From Bacillus inaquosorum KCTC 13429 (lineage in GTDB: Bacteria > Bacillota > Bacilli > Bacillales > Bacillaceae), in contig NZ_AMXN01000001.1 of assembly GCF_000332645.1 (NCBI RefSeq), positions 62,001-126,000 of the forward strand: a stretch of DNA of 64,000 nucleotides, written 5' to 3'. The position numbers and the translations under genes are program-made. Below the pieces are notes generated by a model. The model was not told the origin of the DNA. It searched no databases and saw nothing but the letters and a program-made list of their open reading frames with translations. Shown in pieces: positions 29,864-38,550 of the stretch (the first letter of the stretch is position 1; each line of letters opens with the position of its first letter).

Positions 29864-30319
29864 TTACTGCACTTCATAAATGTCTAGTCGAACGTAATCA
29901 GGGGTTCTTTCTGCGGAACCGATAAACAAGCGGTCATGCAACCATTGATAGGCTTCACTTCCTGCTTCAAATGTCGGCACCGTACGGAAATAAACATGCT
30001 CCGGATCAATGATTTCCCCGGCCGCGGCTTGTTTTCGAAACGGCTCGCTGACTTGCCGTATTCCATTGTTTTCGATGTAAATGAGTTCATGATCTGCTGT
30101 TTCAATCACATACCTGGCAGATAAATCTGTTCTGCCGTCAGCGCGAATGATTTGTGAATCGCCACCGCCCGGCAAAATACGTCCCTTTACTTCTCCGGTT
30201 ATTGTTCCCGAACGAATCGGAATCAATCGTCTCAGTCCCAGGCCTGTCTCACCAATGGTAATAGGCGGATCAACCTTAATTTCTAAAGAGGCGAATGGTT
30301 TTAAAACCGGCTTCTTCAT
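29864..30319 (-). CDS. yveG: DUF3237/UPF0311 family protein, YveG-like
   Basis: A 151-residue protein of the UPF0311 (DUF3237) beta-barrel family, with [19 protein letters not shown] early and a late [18 protein letters not shown], both typical. Function is not established; it is co-transcribed with padC under the phenolic acid-responsive operator, so a role in phenolic metabolism is an inference. Start is ATG 30319 with GAGGTGG upstream; GTG codons just before are less well placed. The symbol is from memory of the 168 locus and less certain than the family. Confidence 0.75.
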   Translation of the reverse strand: MKKPVLKPFASLEIKVDPPITIGETGLGLRRLIPIRSGTITGEVKGRILPGGGDSQIIRADGRTDLSARYVIETADHELIYIENNGIRQVSEPFRKQAAAGEIIDPEHVYFRTVPTFEAGSEAYQWLHDRLFIGSAERTPDYVRLDIYEVQ

Positions 30320-30344
30320 AAGCACCACCTCACCTTCAGAAAAA

Positions 30345-30395
30345 ACATGTAACTATTTACATGTTTACTTTAACACTATTGCATGTAGCTGTCAA
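30345..30395 (-). promoter_or_regulatory. Promoter of yveG-padC with PadR operator
   Basis: Minus-strand TTGACA (30390-30395) and TAAAGT (30367-30372) are 17 bases apart. Immediately downstream is the palindrome ACATGTAA-CTAT-TTACATGT (30345-30364), containing the ATGT-N8-ACAT signature of PadR operators. PadR would block transcription until phenolic acids bind it. Confidence 0.8.
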
Positions 30396-30405
30396 ACAAT
30401 AGGAG

Positions 30406-30443
30406 CATAAAAAAACAAGGACTGTTTGTAGACAGTCCTTGTT
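30406..30443 (-). terminator. Terminator of pbpE-racX
   Basis: Minus-strand AACAAGGACTGT and ACAGTCCTTGTT form a 12-pair stem with a 6-base loop followed by T residues. It overlaps the racX stop codon. Confidence 0.9.
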
Positions 30444-31125
30444 AGCTTTGATAGGCAAGATATGTGCTGACAGTGCTTTTTGCAAGACAGTCAGCGGAAT
30501 CGATAATCGGAATCTCACTTTGAATATGATCTAACACCGCATTTAAATCCGTACAGGCTGAAATTATGAGGTCTGCATGCTGACTGATTTCTTCATATAG
30601 CTTCTGCCACAATGCTTGTGTATGCTGTATATGATTCGGCTGTTTGATTCCGGCAATGAGCTGGTTCACAGCCTGCTGCCAATGGTCCTTGTGAACAACT
30701 TCTTGTCCATTTGCCTCCAGCCCTTTTTGGTAGATGGCGGATTGGATGGTTGGTTCTGTTCCTAAAACCACCGCTTTTTTTGCAGGATGCGGAATTTCTT
30801 TTATCGTTTCCTCAATGATATGTAACAAGGGAACCGACAATGCCTGCTGAATCTCTTCATAGTAGACATGTGCCGTATTACAAGGCAGAGCAATGAAATC
30901 AACGCCTGTTTTCTCGAGCTTTACCGCTCCATTAATAATCGCTCTTTTCATCTCATCATGGTCAACGGGACGATCTGCATAGAAGGGTGTCGGACATGAA
31001 TAGATCATCATGTGCGGATAATCGATATCGTTTGCAGCGCCATACAGCTTCTGACAGTAATCAATTACCTTATCAATAAACGGCGAGGTCGATTTTGGCC
31101 CCATTCCGGCTAATATTCCGATCAT
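30442..31125 (-). CDS. racX: Amino acid racemase RacX (Asp/Glu racemase family)
   Basis: A 227-residue racemase of the Asp/Glu superfamily with the two catalytic cysteines, one in LPCNTAH near residue 79 and the other in SACTDL near 189. The B. subtilis enzyme racemises several amino acids and makes D-amino acids. The start is ATG 31125, because the AAAGGA ribosome site abuts the ATG three codons earlier. It is co-transcribed with pbpE, 15 bases downstream. Confidence 0.93.
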   Translation of the reverse strand: MIGILAGMGPKSTSPFIDKVIDYCQKLYGAANDIDYPHMMIYSCPTPFYADRPVDHDEMKRAIINGAVKLEKTGVDFIALPCNTAHVYYEEIQQALSVPLLHIIEETIKEIPHPAKKAVVLGTEPTIQSAIYQKGLEANGQEVVHKDHWQQAVNQLIAGIKQPNHIQHTQALWQKLYEEISQHADLIISACTDLNAVLDHIQSEIPIIDSADCLAKSTVSTYLAYQS

Positions 31126-31140
31126 TACGTTCATTCCTTT

Positions 31141-32496
31141 CTAATTCGTACGGACCGCTTCTTCTTCTGTGCCATCTTCATAGATGATAAAGCTTTTCGC
31201 AGCATCATCACCTAACATAAATTCGACTTCAACAGACAATGATCTCAGAAAGAAACGGGTTTCCGAGGAAGGAAATAATTCCAGTCTCAGCTGCCCGGTG
31301 ATCTCCAAATAAAGCCGTTCATTCTCGGCTGTCACCTGTGCAGCTGTCCCATCCTGAAACGAGTAGCTGCCAACATAGCGGCTGTATATCGCCGTATCAA
31401 TTGCTTTTTTCTTTTTATCAGCAGGACGTTCCGGAATTTTATATGGCTGGCCAAATAAAATATTTTCCGCCGCTTGCAGAATTGCTTGTTCATATTCAGC
31501 ATCCTCTTCCTTATTGCTCAAATAAATCAGCGTTTTACGATGATCGATATATCGGATCATCTTCGTCGAATAGCCGGGCCATCCTCCGCTGTGGCTGACG
31601 ATCCGTCCTTTTTCATGACTGTTTTGCAGCACCCAGCCAAAACCGTAATCGATTGTTTCCCCATTGTTCAGCTGTACAGGAGAGAACGCGGCTTCCTTAG
31701 AAGCATCGCTGATCAATTTGTCCTGATATAAAGCCTGATCAAATCGAAACAAATCACTTGTGACAGAGTTAACTGTACCGTCTCCCTGTATGCCATCGAG
31801 GTACACAACGTAGTTCGTTTCCTCAAGATCATCAGGTAGGACGTACGTTTCGGAATGTACATCATACACATATCCATATGCATAATGATCCATCCGCTCA
31901 GGCCGAAGCCTCCTATTATACACTCTCGTTTCATTCATGCCGACCGGTGAAAAAATACATGTTTTCATATAATCCGCATAGCTCTTGCCGGATGCTTTTT
32001 CAATAATAACCGCCAGCAGCACATACCCCGTATTGCTGTACAGCCAGCCTTCATTCGGCTCAAAATAACCAGGCAGCCCCTCATTCATCAGCATATCCAC
32101 AATATCCTGATTCACCGCAATCTTGTGTGGATCCCAACTTGTTAAAAACCATCCCATATAATCAGGAAGCCCTGACGTATGGTTCAATAAATGCTTAACC
32201 GTTACACCCTGATACGGAAAACCGGGCAGCCAGCGCTCCACTTTGTCTTCATACCCAAGAATCCCCTTCTCCTCCAGCAATATGATTCCCAAAGCTGTAA
32301 AAGGCTTTGACAGAGATGCTAATTCAAACAAAGAGTTTGTTTGCAAGGGGCGTTTTTCCTTCAGTTCCGCATAACCGAAAGAGTGATGATATAAGATATC
32401 GCCATCCTCCGCAGCCAGAACCGTCCCGTTGAACTGATGGTTTTCGCCTAATGTCTCAAATAACGTCTTGAGATGCTTCCTTTTAGTCTGCTTCAT
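31141..32496 (-). CDS. pbpE: Penicillin-binding protein 4* (PbpE), serine hydrolase
   Basis: A 451-residue beta-lactamase-fold protein. The SXXK motif is SLSK at about residues 61-64 (ELASLSKPF), the YXN motif YSNTGY at about 149-154, and the third motif appears as HSGGWPG. There is no evident signal peptide. In B. subtilis it is a D-Asp- or D,D-endopeptidase-type enzyme induced by envelope stress. The start is ATG 32496, preceded by GGGAGG. The sigmaW-type promoter lies just upstream. Confidence 0.94.
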   Translation of the reverse strand: MKQTKRKHLKTLFETLGENHQFNGTVLAAEDGDILYHHSFGYAELKEKRPLQTNSLFELASLSKPFTALGIILLEEKGILGYEDKVERWLPGFPYQGVTVKHLLNHTSGLPDYMGWFLTSWDPHKIAVNQDIVDMLMNEGLPGYFEPNEGWLYSNTGYVLLAVIIEKASGKSYADYMKTCIFSPVGMNETRVYNRRLRPERMDHYAYGYVYDVHSETYVLPDDLEETNYVVYLDGIQGDGTVNSVTSDLFRFDQALYQDKLISDASKEAAFSPVQLNNGETIDYGFGWVLQNSHEKGRIVSHSGGWPGYSTKMIRYIDHRKTLIYLSNKEEDAEYEQAILQAAENILFGQPYKIPERPADKKKKAIDTAIYSRYVGSYSFQDGTAAQVTAENERLYLEITGQLRLELFPSSETRFFLRSLSVEVEFMLGDDAAKSFIIYEDGTEEEAVRTN

Positions 32497-32518
32497 TCTT
32501 CCACCTCCCATATCTCTG

Positions 32519-32544
32519 TACGTTACTAAGCTATTAACGTTTCA
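32519..32544 (-). promoter_or_regulatory. SigmaW promoter of pbpE-racX
   Basis: Minus-strand TGAAAC (32539-32544), 16 bases and CGTA (32519-32522) match the sigmaW consensus exactly. pbpE-racX is a known sigmaW operon, fitting cell-envelope stress. Confidence 0.85.
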
Positions 32545-32560
32545 AATATTTTGAAAATAA

Positions 32561-32602
32561 CAAAAAAGTTGATCATTCCTCAAACAAGAAAAATCAACTT
32601 TA
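32561..32602 (-). terminator. Terminator of the C1q-like gene
   Basis: Minus-strand AAAGTTGAT and ATCAACTTT form a nine-pair stem followed by a T run, about 40 bases after the stop codon at 32643 and just upstream of the sigmaW promoter. Confidence 0.75.
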
Positions 32603-32642
32603 ATATAGCGGCTTAGATTTACATGAATCAAATATCCCCTTT

Positions 32643-33200
32643 TTACGAAGTCAGAGAAGGAACTCTAGCGGCTGCAAAACGAGTTCTCGTAGTCTCTTGA
32701 ATTGTTCCGGCGGCAGTACTTCTCATTGCAACTGTCACCGTGTCTTTTGCGTTTAACTGAAGAATTTCCGTAATGGCTACGACTGCCGGGAGATTCCCTG
32801 CTTGAGTTTCATTATTTCCGCCTACCACATCTTGATTCACGAGAAATACGACTTCTAAGTTGAAGTCAACATTCGCATTCGCTTGAAACTCAACTGCTGC
32901 ATTAAGAGAATATACGCCTGCTGTTCTCGGTGAAAATGTAGATGTGTCGGGGTTATATTCATTCGCCAAATCAAATTGCTCATTTTGAAATAAGACTCCG
33001 CTAGCTGCATTTGCAGCCACTGACAAATTCATATTGCTCGTGGCTCTGAAAGCAGAAATAGGCTGGTTAGTAATTGGTGCGAAGGACTGGTTTTGTTGAG
33101 AGGTTGGGGTGTTTCCATTTCTGCCTTGCATGACACTTGGTGATAAAAGAGGTTCCGGTCGATCGTTCCTCTTAATCCATTTTGATGGCCGTGGCGGTAT
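32643..33200 (-). CDS. C1q/TNF-like jelly-roll protein, likely surface or spore protein
   Basis: From ATG 33131 this frame encodes 162 residues with a C1q-like beta-sandwich: alternating hydrophobic strands such as TAGVYSLNAAVEFQA and DTVTVAMRS, after a Gln/Asn/Thr-rich head. No ribosome site stands before that ATG. The frame is open back to 33200, where AAGGAGG is eight bases upstream of an ATA codon; this adds PPRPSKWIKRNDRPEPLLSP, giving 185 residues. I use the extended form. Such domains form trimers and cap Bacillus exosporium filaments (BclA C-terminus). No signal peptide is visible. I do not recall an equivalent in 168. Confidence 0.6.
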   Translation of the reverse strand: MPPRPSKWIKRNDRPEPLLSPSVMQGRNGNTPTSQQNQSFAPITNQPISAFRATSNMNLSVAANAASGVLFQNEQFDLANEYNPDTSTFSPRTAGVYSLNAAVEFQANANVDFNLEVVFLVNQDVVGGNNETQAGNLPAVVAITEILQLNAKDTVTVAMRSTAAGTIQETTRTRFAAARVPSLTS

Positions 33201-33215
33201 GACTTTTTCCTCCTT

Positions 33216-33503
33216 AAAAATCTTTCGCTTCTATCATTTGTTGGCTAGCAATACATTATTATATTGGTCGTTACTGACATTGAACGAACTACTGCTTTTG
33301 ATCCAAGATGAATTTCAAGTCATGCTTCACCCTGGATGATCATTTTCTGAATCATTACTCAAAAGGTAACTTTATGCCCATGCATCAGGCGTTATAAAAA
33401 ATCAGAGAATGAAAAGAAATAGCCATCTGTATTAGTTCTTTAGACCTGTAACTTTTAAATCCTTTTATGATTTTCTATCAAACAAAAGAGGAAAATAGAC
33501 CAG
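33216..33503. other. Intergenic region upstream of the sacB promoter
   Basis: No convincing gene is seen between the C1q-like gene and the sacB promoter. On the minus strand a TATAAT near 33260 could serve the C1q-like gene, but its -35 is poor. In B. subtilis the DegU-dependent activation of sacB acts through sequences in this area; the A/T-rich stretches fit, but no defined site can be proved by eye. Confidence 0.4.
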
Positions 33504-33532
33504 TTGCAATCCAAACGAGAGTCTAATAGAAT
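33504..33532 (+). promoter_or_regulatory. SigmaA promoter of sacB-levB
   Basis: TTGCAA (33504-33509) and TAGAAT (33527-33532), spacer 17 bases, about 20 bases before the antiterminator site. Confidence 0.8.
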
Positions 33533-33554
33533 GATGTCGAAAAGTAAATCACGC

Positions 33555-33649
33555 AGGTTTGTTACTGATAAAGCAGGCAAGACCTAAAATGTGTAAAGGG
33601 CAAAGTGTATTCTTTGGCGTCACCCCTTACATATTTTAGGTCTTTTTTT
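33555..33649 (+). promoter_or_regulatory. sacB leader: RAT antiterminator site and overlapping terminator
   Basis: The ribonucleic antiterminator at 33555-33585 (core GGTTTGTTACTGATAAAG) overlaps the left arm of a terminator. Its stem pairs GACCTAAAATGTGTAAAGGG (33581-33600) with CCTTACATATTTTAGGTC (33625-33642), followed by seven T residues. In B. subtilis SacY binds the RAT when sucrose is plentiful and prevents termination. The arrangement here is complete. Confidence 0.93.
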
Positions 33650-33737
33650 ATTGTGCGTAACTGACTTGCCATCTTCAAACAGGAGGGCTGGACGAAGCAG
33701 ACCGCTAACACAGTACATAAAAAAGGAGACATGAACG

Positions 33738-35159
33738 ATGAACATCAAAAAGTTTGCAAAACAAGCAACAGTATTAACCTTTACTACTGCACTGCTGGCA
33801 GGAGGCGCGACTCAAGCGTTTGCGAAAGAAACGAACCAAAAACCGTATAAGGAAACTTACGGCATTACCCACATTACCCGCCATGATATGCTGCAAATCC
33901 CTGAACAGCAAAAAAATGAAAAATATCAGGTGCCTGAATTCGATCCATCCACAATTAAAAATATCTCTTCTGCAAAAGGTCTGGACGTTTGGGACAGCTG
34001 GCCATTGCAAAACGCTGACGGCACAGTCGCAAACTATCACGGCTACCACATCGTCTTTGCATTAGCCGGAGACCCTAAAAATGCGGATGACACATCCATT
34101 TACATGTTCTATCAAAAAGTCGGCGAAACGTCTATTGACAGCTGGAAAAACGCTGGACGCGTCTTTAAAGACAGCGACAAATTCGATGCAAATGATTCTA
34201 TCCTAAAAGATCAAACGCAAGAATGGTCTGGTTCAGCTACATTTACATCTGACGGAAAAATCCGTTTATTCTACACTGATTTCTCGGGTAAACATTACGG
34301 TAAACAAACACTGACAACTGCACAGGTTAACGTATCAACAACAGACAGCTCTTTGAACATCAACGGTGTAGAGGATTATAAATCAATCTTTGACGGTGAC
34401 GGCAAAACGTATCAAAATGTACAGCAGTTTATCGATGAAGGTAACTACAGCTCAGGCGATAACCATACGCTGAGAGATCCTCACTACGTAGAAGATAAAG
34501 GCCGTAAATACTTAGTATTTGAAGCAAACACTGGAACTGAAGATGGCTACCAAGGCGAAGAATCTTTATTTAACAAAGCATACTATGGCAAAAGCACATC
34601 ATTCTTCCGTCAAGAAAGTCAAAAACTTCTGCAAAGCGATAAAAAACGCACAGCTGAATTAGCAAACGGCGCACTCGGTATCATTGAGCTAAACGATGAC
34701 TACACACTGAAAAAAGTGATGAAACCGCTAATTGCATCTAACACAGTTACAGATGAAATCGAACGCGCGAACGTCTTTAAAATGAATGGCAAATGGTATC
34801 TGTTCACTGACTCTCGCGGATCAAAAATGACGATCGACGGCATCACATCTAACGACATTTACATGCTTGGTTATGTTTCTGATTCCTTAACTGGCCCATA
34901 CAAGCCGCTGAACAAAACAGGCCTCGTGCTAAAAATGGATCTTGATCCTAACGATGTGACCTTTACTTATTCACACTTCGCTGTGCCTCAAGCTGAAGGA
35001 AACAATGTCGTGATTACAAGCTACATGACAAACAGAGGATTCTTTGCTGACAGACAAGCAACGTTTGCGCCAAGCTTCCTGTTGAACATCAAAGGCAAGA
35101 AAACATCTGTTGTAAAAGACAGCATCCTTGAACAAGGACAATTAACAGTTAACAAATAA
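33738..35159 (+). CDS. sacB: Secreted levansucrase
   Basis: A 473-residue GH68 enzyme that makes levan from sucrose outside the cell. The signal peptide is residues 1-29 (MNIKKFAKQ, hydrophobic core, AFA). Catalytic residues are Asp86 (DVWDSWP), the transition-state Asp in LRDPHY near 247 and the acid/base Glu in DEIERANVF near 342. AAAAAGGAG precedes the ATG. It is followed by levB, with a partial terminator in between. The base composition is more A-rich than in neighbouring eps genes, as usual for sacB. Confidence 0.97.
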   Translation: MNIKKFAKQATVLTFTTALLAGGATQAFAKETNQKPYKETYGITHITRHDMLQIPEQQKNEKYQVPEFDPSTIKNISSAKGLDVWDSWPLQNADGTVANYHGYHIVFALAGDPKNADDTSIYMFYQKVGETSIDSWKNAGRVFKDSDKFDANDSILKDQTQEWSGSATFTSDGKIRLFYTDFSGKHYGKQTLTTAQVNVSTTDSSLNINGVEDYKSIFDGDGKTYQNVQQFIDEGNYSSGDNHTLRDPHYVEDKGRKYLVFEANTGTEDGYQGEESLFNKAYYGKSTSFFRQESQKLLQSDKKRTAELANGALGIIELNDDYTLKKVMKPLIASNTVTDEIERANVFKMNGKWYLFTDSRGSKMTIDGITSNDIYMLGYVSDSLTGPYKPLNKTGLVLKMDLDPNDVTFTYSHFAVPQAEGNNVVITSYMTNRGFFADRQATFAPSFLLNIKGKKTSVVKDSILEQGQLTVNK

Positions 35160-35165
35160 AAACGC

Positions 35166-35204
35166 AAAAGAAAATGCCGATATCCTATTGGCATTTTCTT
35201 TTAT
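35166..35204 (+). terminator. Terminator after sacB
   Basis: AAAAGAAAATGCC and GGCATTTTCTTTT form a 13-pair stem with T-rich tail. levB follows within 35 bases, so some read-through is expected. Confidence 0.85.
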
Positions 35205-35235
35205 TTCTTATCAACATCATAAAGGTGAATCCCCT

Positions 35236-36786
35236 ATGAACTATAAAAAAGCAGGCAAATGGCTAACCGTATTCCTCACCTTTGCAGGAATACTGCTGTT
35301 TATCGATTTATTGCCAAACGAAGAACCTGTCAAAAAAACAAAACCAACACATAAGCCAGACTACCGGGCTGCATATCACTTTACGGCACCCGACAAATGG
35401 AAAAATGATCCCCAAAAACCGCTCTATTTTGATGGGAAGTATCATTATTTCTATCTTTATAACCAAGATTATCCAAAAGGCAACGGCACAGAATGGCGCC
35501 ATGCCGTTTCAGAGGATTTGGTGCACTGGACCGATGAAGGCGTGGCTATCCCGAAATATACAAACCCAGACGGTGACATTTGGACCGGTTCTGTCGTTAT
35601 GGATAAAGAAAACACAGCCGGATTCGGGAAAAATGCACTTGTTGCGATTGTGACACAGCCTTCAGCCAAAGACAAAAAGCAGGAGCAACATTTGTGGTAC
35701 AGCACAGACAAAGGAAAATCATTCAAGTCCTACAGTGATAACCCTGTTATGCCTAATCCGGGCACAAAGGATTTCAGAGACCCGAAAGTCATATGGGATG
35801 ACCAGGATAACAAATGGGTAATGGTCATGGCTGAAGGAACAAAAATCGGCTTTTATGAATCCGATAATCTCAAGGACTGGCATTACACAAGCGGATTCTT
35901 CACGGAACAAGCGGGAATTGTGGAATGTCCTGATCTCTACATGATGCGGGCAAGTGACGGAACGAATAAGTGGGTTCTCGGTGCCAGCGCGAACGGCAAA
36001 CCTTGGGGCAAACCAAATACGTACGCCTACTGGACCGGGAGCTTCGACGGAAAAGAATTTACAGCGGATCAGACCGAAGCCCAATGGCTTGACCACGGCT
36101 TTGACTGGTACGGGGGCGTGACGTTCGAAGACGGCAAAAGCACAGATCCATTAGAAAAGCGGTATGCGCTTGCCTGGATGAACAATTGGGATTACGCCAA
36201 CAACACACCGACAATGAAGAACGGCTTTAACGGCACAGATTCTGTCATACGCGAAATCCGGCTACAGGAGCAGGACGGCACATACAGCCTCGTCTCACAG
36301 CCGATTGAAGCTTTGGAGCAGCTGACCGTTTCAACTGACGAAATAGAGGATCAGGATGTGAGCGGATCAAAGACACTTCCCATCACAGGTGATACGTACC
36401 AGCTTGATATGGATCTTTCTTGGTCAGAGCTGAAAAACGCAGGCGTCAGACTGAGAGAGTCAGAAGATCAAAAGCGCCACATTGATGTCGGCATTTTCGC
36501 CGAAGGCGGCTATGCGTATGTCAACAGAGCGGCCACAAATCAGCCTGACAAAAGCAATACCTATGTCGAAAGCAAGGCTCCTTACGATGTAAGCAAACAA
36601 AAGGCGCATTTGAAAATTCTCGTCGATAAAACAACGATAGAAGTATTTGTCGGCGACGGGAAAACTGTTTTTTCAAATGAAGTATTCCCAAAACCTGAAG
36701 ATAAGGGCATTACTCTTTATTCTGACGGCGGCACAGCCTCATTCAAAAATATAACGGTGAAACATTTTGATGCGATTCATGAATAA
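35236..36786 (+). CDS. levB: Endolevanase
   Basis: A 516-residue GH32-type enzyme with a single N-terminal hydrophobic segment (residues 8-26) acting as signal or membrane anchor. The nucleophile is in WKNDPQKP, the transition-state stabiliser in FRDPKV and the acid/base in VECPDLY. It cuts levan internally, releasing levanbiose-type products. The start is ATG 35236 with GGTGA upstream; the longer frame from 35188 would start inside the sacB terminator. Confidence 0.94.
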   Translation: MNYKKAGKWLTVFLTFAGILLFIDLLPNEEPVKKTKPTHKPDYRAAYHFTAPDKWKNDPQKPLYFDGKYHYFYLYNQDYPKGNGTEWRHAVSEDLVHWTDEGVAIPKYTNPDGDIWTGSVVMDKENTAGFGKNALVAIVTQPSAKDKKQEQHLWYSTDKGKSFKSYSDNPVMPNPGTKDFRDPKVIWDDQDNKWVMVMAEGTKIGFYESDNLKDWHYTSGFFTEQAGIVECPDLYMMRASDGTNKWVLGASANGKPWGKPNTYAYWTGSFDGKEFTADQTEAQWLDHGFDWYGGVTFEDGKSTDPLEKRYALAWMNNWDYANNTPTMKNGFNGTDSVIREIRLQEQDGTYSLVSQPIEALEQLTVSTDEIEDQDVSGSKTLPITGDTYQLDMDLSWSELKNAGVRLRESEDQKRHIDVGIFAEGGYAYVNRAATNQPDKSNTYVESKAPYDVSKQKAHLKILVDKTTIEVFVGDGKTVFSNEVFPKPEDKGITLYSDGGTASFKNITVKHFDAIHE

Positions 36787-36822
36787 AAAACAGGTGCGGC
36801 GCTTGCTGCACCTGTTTTTTTA
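36785..36822 (+). terminator. Terminator of sacB-levB
   Basis: AAAAAACAGGTGC and GCACCTGTTTTTT form a strong stem with a 10-base loop and T run directly after the levB stop. Confidence 0.9.
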
Positions 36823-36893
36823 TTAGAGCGGTATTCTCTGTTACATATTGGGCATTGTAAGGAATATAAGGCTGGTTTCTAAGGAGGAAGCGG

Positions 36894-38456
36894 ATGTCTA
36901 AACAAGGAAATTTTCAAAAATCAATGTCGCTGTTTGATCTGATTTTGATTGGGATGGGTGCCATCTTTGGGTCAGCATGGCTGTTCGCTGTCAGTAATGT
37001 CGCTTCAAAAGCAGGACCCTCCGGCGCTTTTTCCTGGATTATCGGCGGAGCCATCATTCTGTTAATCGGGCTCGTGTACGCGGAGCTTGGGGCCGCTCTG
37101 CCCCGTACCGGAGGCATCATTCGATACCCCGTTTATTCACATGGCCATCTTGTCGGCTATTTAATTTCATTTGTCACGATTGTCGCTTACACTAGCCTGA
37201 TTTCAATTGAAGTGACGGCTGTGCGTCAGTATGTGGCCTATTGGTTTCCCGGCCTGACCATAAAAGGATCTGATTCGCCGACCATTGCTGGCTGGATCTT
37301 GCAATTCGCCTTGCTCTGCTTGTTTTTCCTGCTGAATTATTGGAGCGTCAAAACCTTCGCTAAGGCGAATTTCATCATATCAATTTTTAAATATATTGTA
37401 CCGATTACCATCATTATCGTGCTGATCTTTCATTTTCAGCCTGAGAATTTATCTATTGAAGGATTTGCGCCGTTTGGTTTTACAGGTATTCAGGCTGCGA
37501 TTTCGACAGGCGGCGTGATGTTTGCGTATCTCGGCCTGCACCCGATTGTGGCTGTTGCTGGTGAAGTGCAAAATCCAAAACGAAATATCCCGATCGCTTT
37601 AATCATTTGCATTATCGTTTCAACCATCATTTACACGGTTTTGCAGGTCACCTTTATTGGCGCAATCCCGACAGAAACGCTAAAACATGGCTGGCCCGCA
37701 ATCGGGCGGGAGTTCTCATTGCCGTTTAAAGATATTGCGATTATGCTCGGTTTAGGCTGGCTTGCAACGCTTGTCATTTTAGACGCCATTCTGTCTCCCG
37801 GAGGAAACGGGAATATTTTTATGAATACGACGTCTCGCCTCGTTTACGCCTGGGCGCGTAACGGCACATTATTTAGCATATTTTCAAAAGTGAATAAAGA
37901 AACGGGGACACCCCGTGCTTCACTCTGGCTTTCGTTTGCCCTGTCCATTTTCTGGACACTTCCCTTCCCTTCGTGGAACGCGCTCGTCAATGTCTGTTCT
38001 GTCGCGCTCATTCTTTCTTATGCGATTGCACCGATTTCTTCAGCTGCGCTGAGGGTCAATGCGAAGGACTTAAACAGGCCGTTTTATTTAAAAGGAATGA
38101 GCATTATCGGGCCGCTTTCCTTTATCTTCACGGCGTTTATCGTGTACTGGTCTGGATGGACAACCGTTTCCTGGCTGCTCGGTTCACAGCTCGTGATGTT
38201 TTTGATCTATCTCTGTTTCAGAAAATATGCGCCTCAAGAGGATGTCAGCCTTGCCCAGCAGTTAAAATCAGCGTGGTGGCTCGTCGGGTTTTATATCATG
38301 ATGCTGATCTTTTCCTTCATCGGGTCTTTCGGACACGGTTTAGGCATCATCAGCAATCCAATCGACCTCATTTTGGTCGCCATCGGCTCACTTGCGATTT
38401 ACTACTGGGCAAAGTACACAGGGCTCCCGAAAGCGGCCATTGATTATGATAAATAA
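36894..38456 (+). CDS. yveA: Amino acid-proton symporter YveA (aspartate/glutamate type)
   Basis: A 520-residue APC-superfamily permease with about 12 helices and the family's early GMGAIFGSAWLFA and mid GEVQNPKRNIP segments. In B. subtilis YveA was described as an L-aspartate/proton symporter. AAGGAGG lies just before the ATG. It stands alone, followed by a hairpin of AAGAAGCAAGA with TCTTGCTTCTT just past the stop codon. Confidence 0.9.
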   Translation: MSKQGNFQKSMSLFDLILIGMGAIFGSAWLFAVSNVASKAGPSGAFSWIIGGAIILLIGLVYAELGAALPRTGGIIRYPVYSHGHLVGYLISFVTIVAYTSLISIEVTAVRQYVAYWFPGLTIKGSDSPTIAGWILQFALLCLFFLLNYWSVKTFAKANFIISIFKYIVPITIIIVLIFHFQPENLSIEGFAPFGFTGIQAAISTGGVMFAYLGLHPIVAVAGEVQNPKRNIPIALIICIIVSTIIYTVLQVTFIGAIPTETLKHGWPAIGREFSLPFKDIAIMLGLGWLATLVILDAILSPGGNGNIFMNTTSRLVYAWARNGTLFSIFSKVNKETGTPRASLWLSFALSIFWTLPFPSWNALVNVCSVALILSYAIAPISSAALRVNAKDLNRPFYLKGMSIIGPLSFIFTAFIVYWSGWTTVSWLLGSQLVMFLIYLCFRKYAPQEDVSLAQQLKSAWWLVGFYIMMLIFSFIGSFGHGLGIISNPIDLILVAIGSLAIYYWAKYTGLPKAAIDYDK

Positions 38457-38487
38457 AGAAGCAAGAGTTTTTCTTGCTTCTTTATTC
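38455..38487 (+). terminator. Terminator of yveA
   Basis: AAAGAAGCAAGA and TCTTGCTTCTTT, a 12-pair stem separated by GTTTT, overlapping the yveA stop codon. The following bases are T-rich. Confidence 0.75.
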
Positions 38488-38534
38488 TTTACAAACGCAC
38501 ATACTCGCGATAAAATGAATGATAGTCAGTCATT
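38488..38534 (+). promoter_or_regulatory. yvdT promoter with operator
   Basis: TTTACA (38488-38493), 17 bases, TAAAAT (38511-38516). The palindrome TGAATGA-TAG-TCAGTCA (38516-38532) begins at the -10 end. The same TGAnTGA-N3-TCAnTCA pattern recurs before yvdS at 39179-39195, so this is the likely YvdT operator. Confidence 0.65.
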
Positions 38535-38550
38535 ACAGGAGGTGTTCCTT

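Noticed and set aside
32643..33131. C1q-like gene as an ABC transporter permease, a name such proteins may carry in databases
   Set aside because: The sequence has no membrane helices and no permease EAA loop; the beta-strand pattern fits a jelly-roll.
33109..33339. Plus-strand 76-codon frame opposite the C1q-like gene
   Set aside because: It overlaps the 5' part and leader of the C1q-like gene, has no ribosome site and a non-protein-like composition; a shadow frame.
37973..38443. 156-codon frame within yveA
   Set aside because: Same-strand, different-frame shadow of a clear membrane protein, with arginine/cysteine-rich content atypical of Bacillus proteins.
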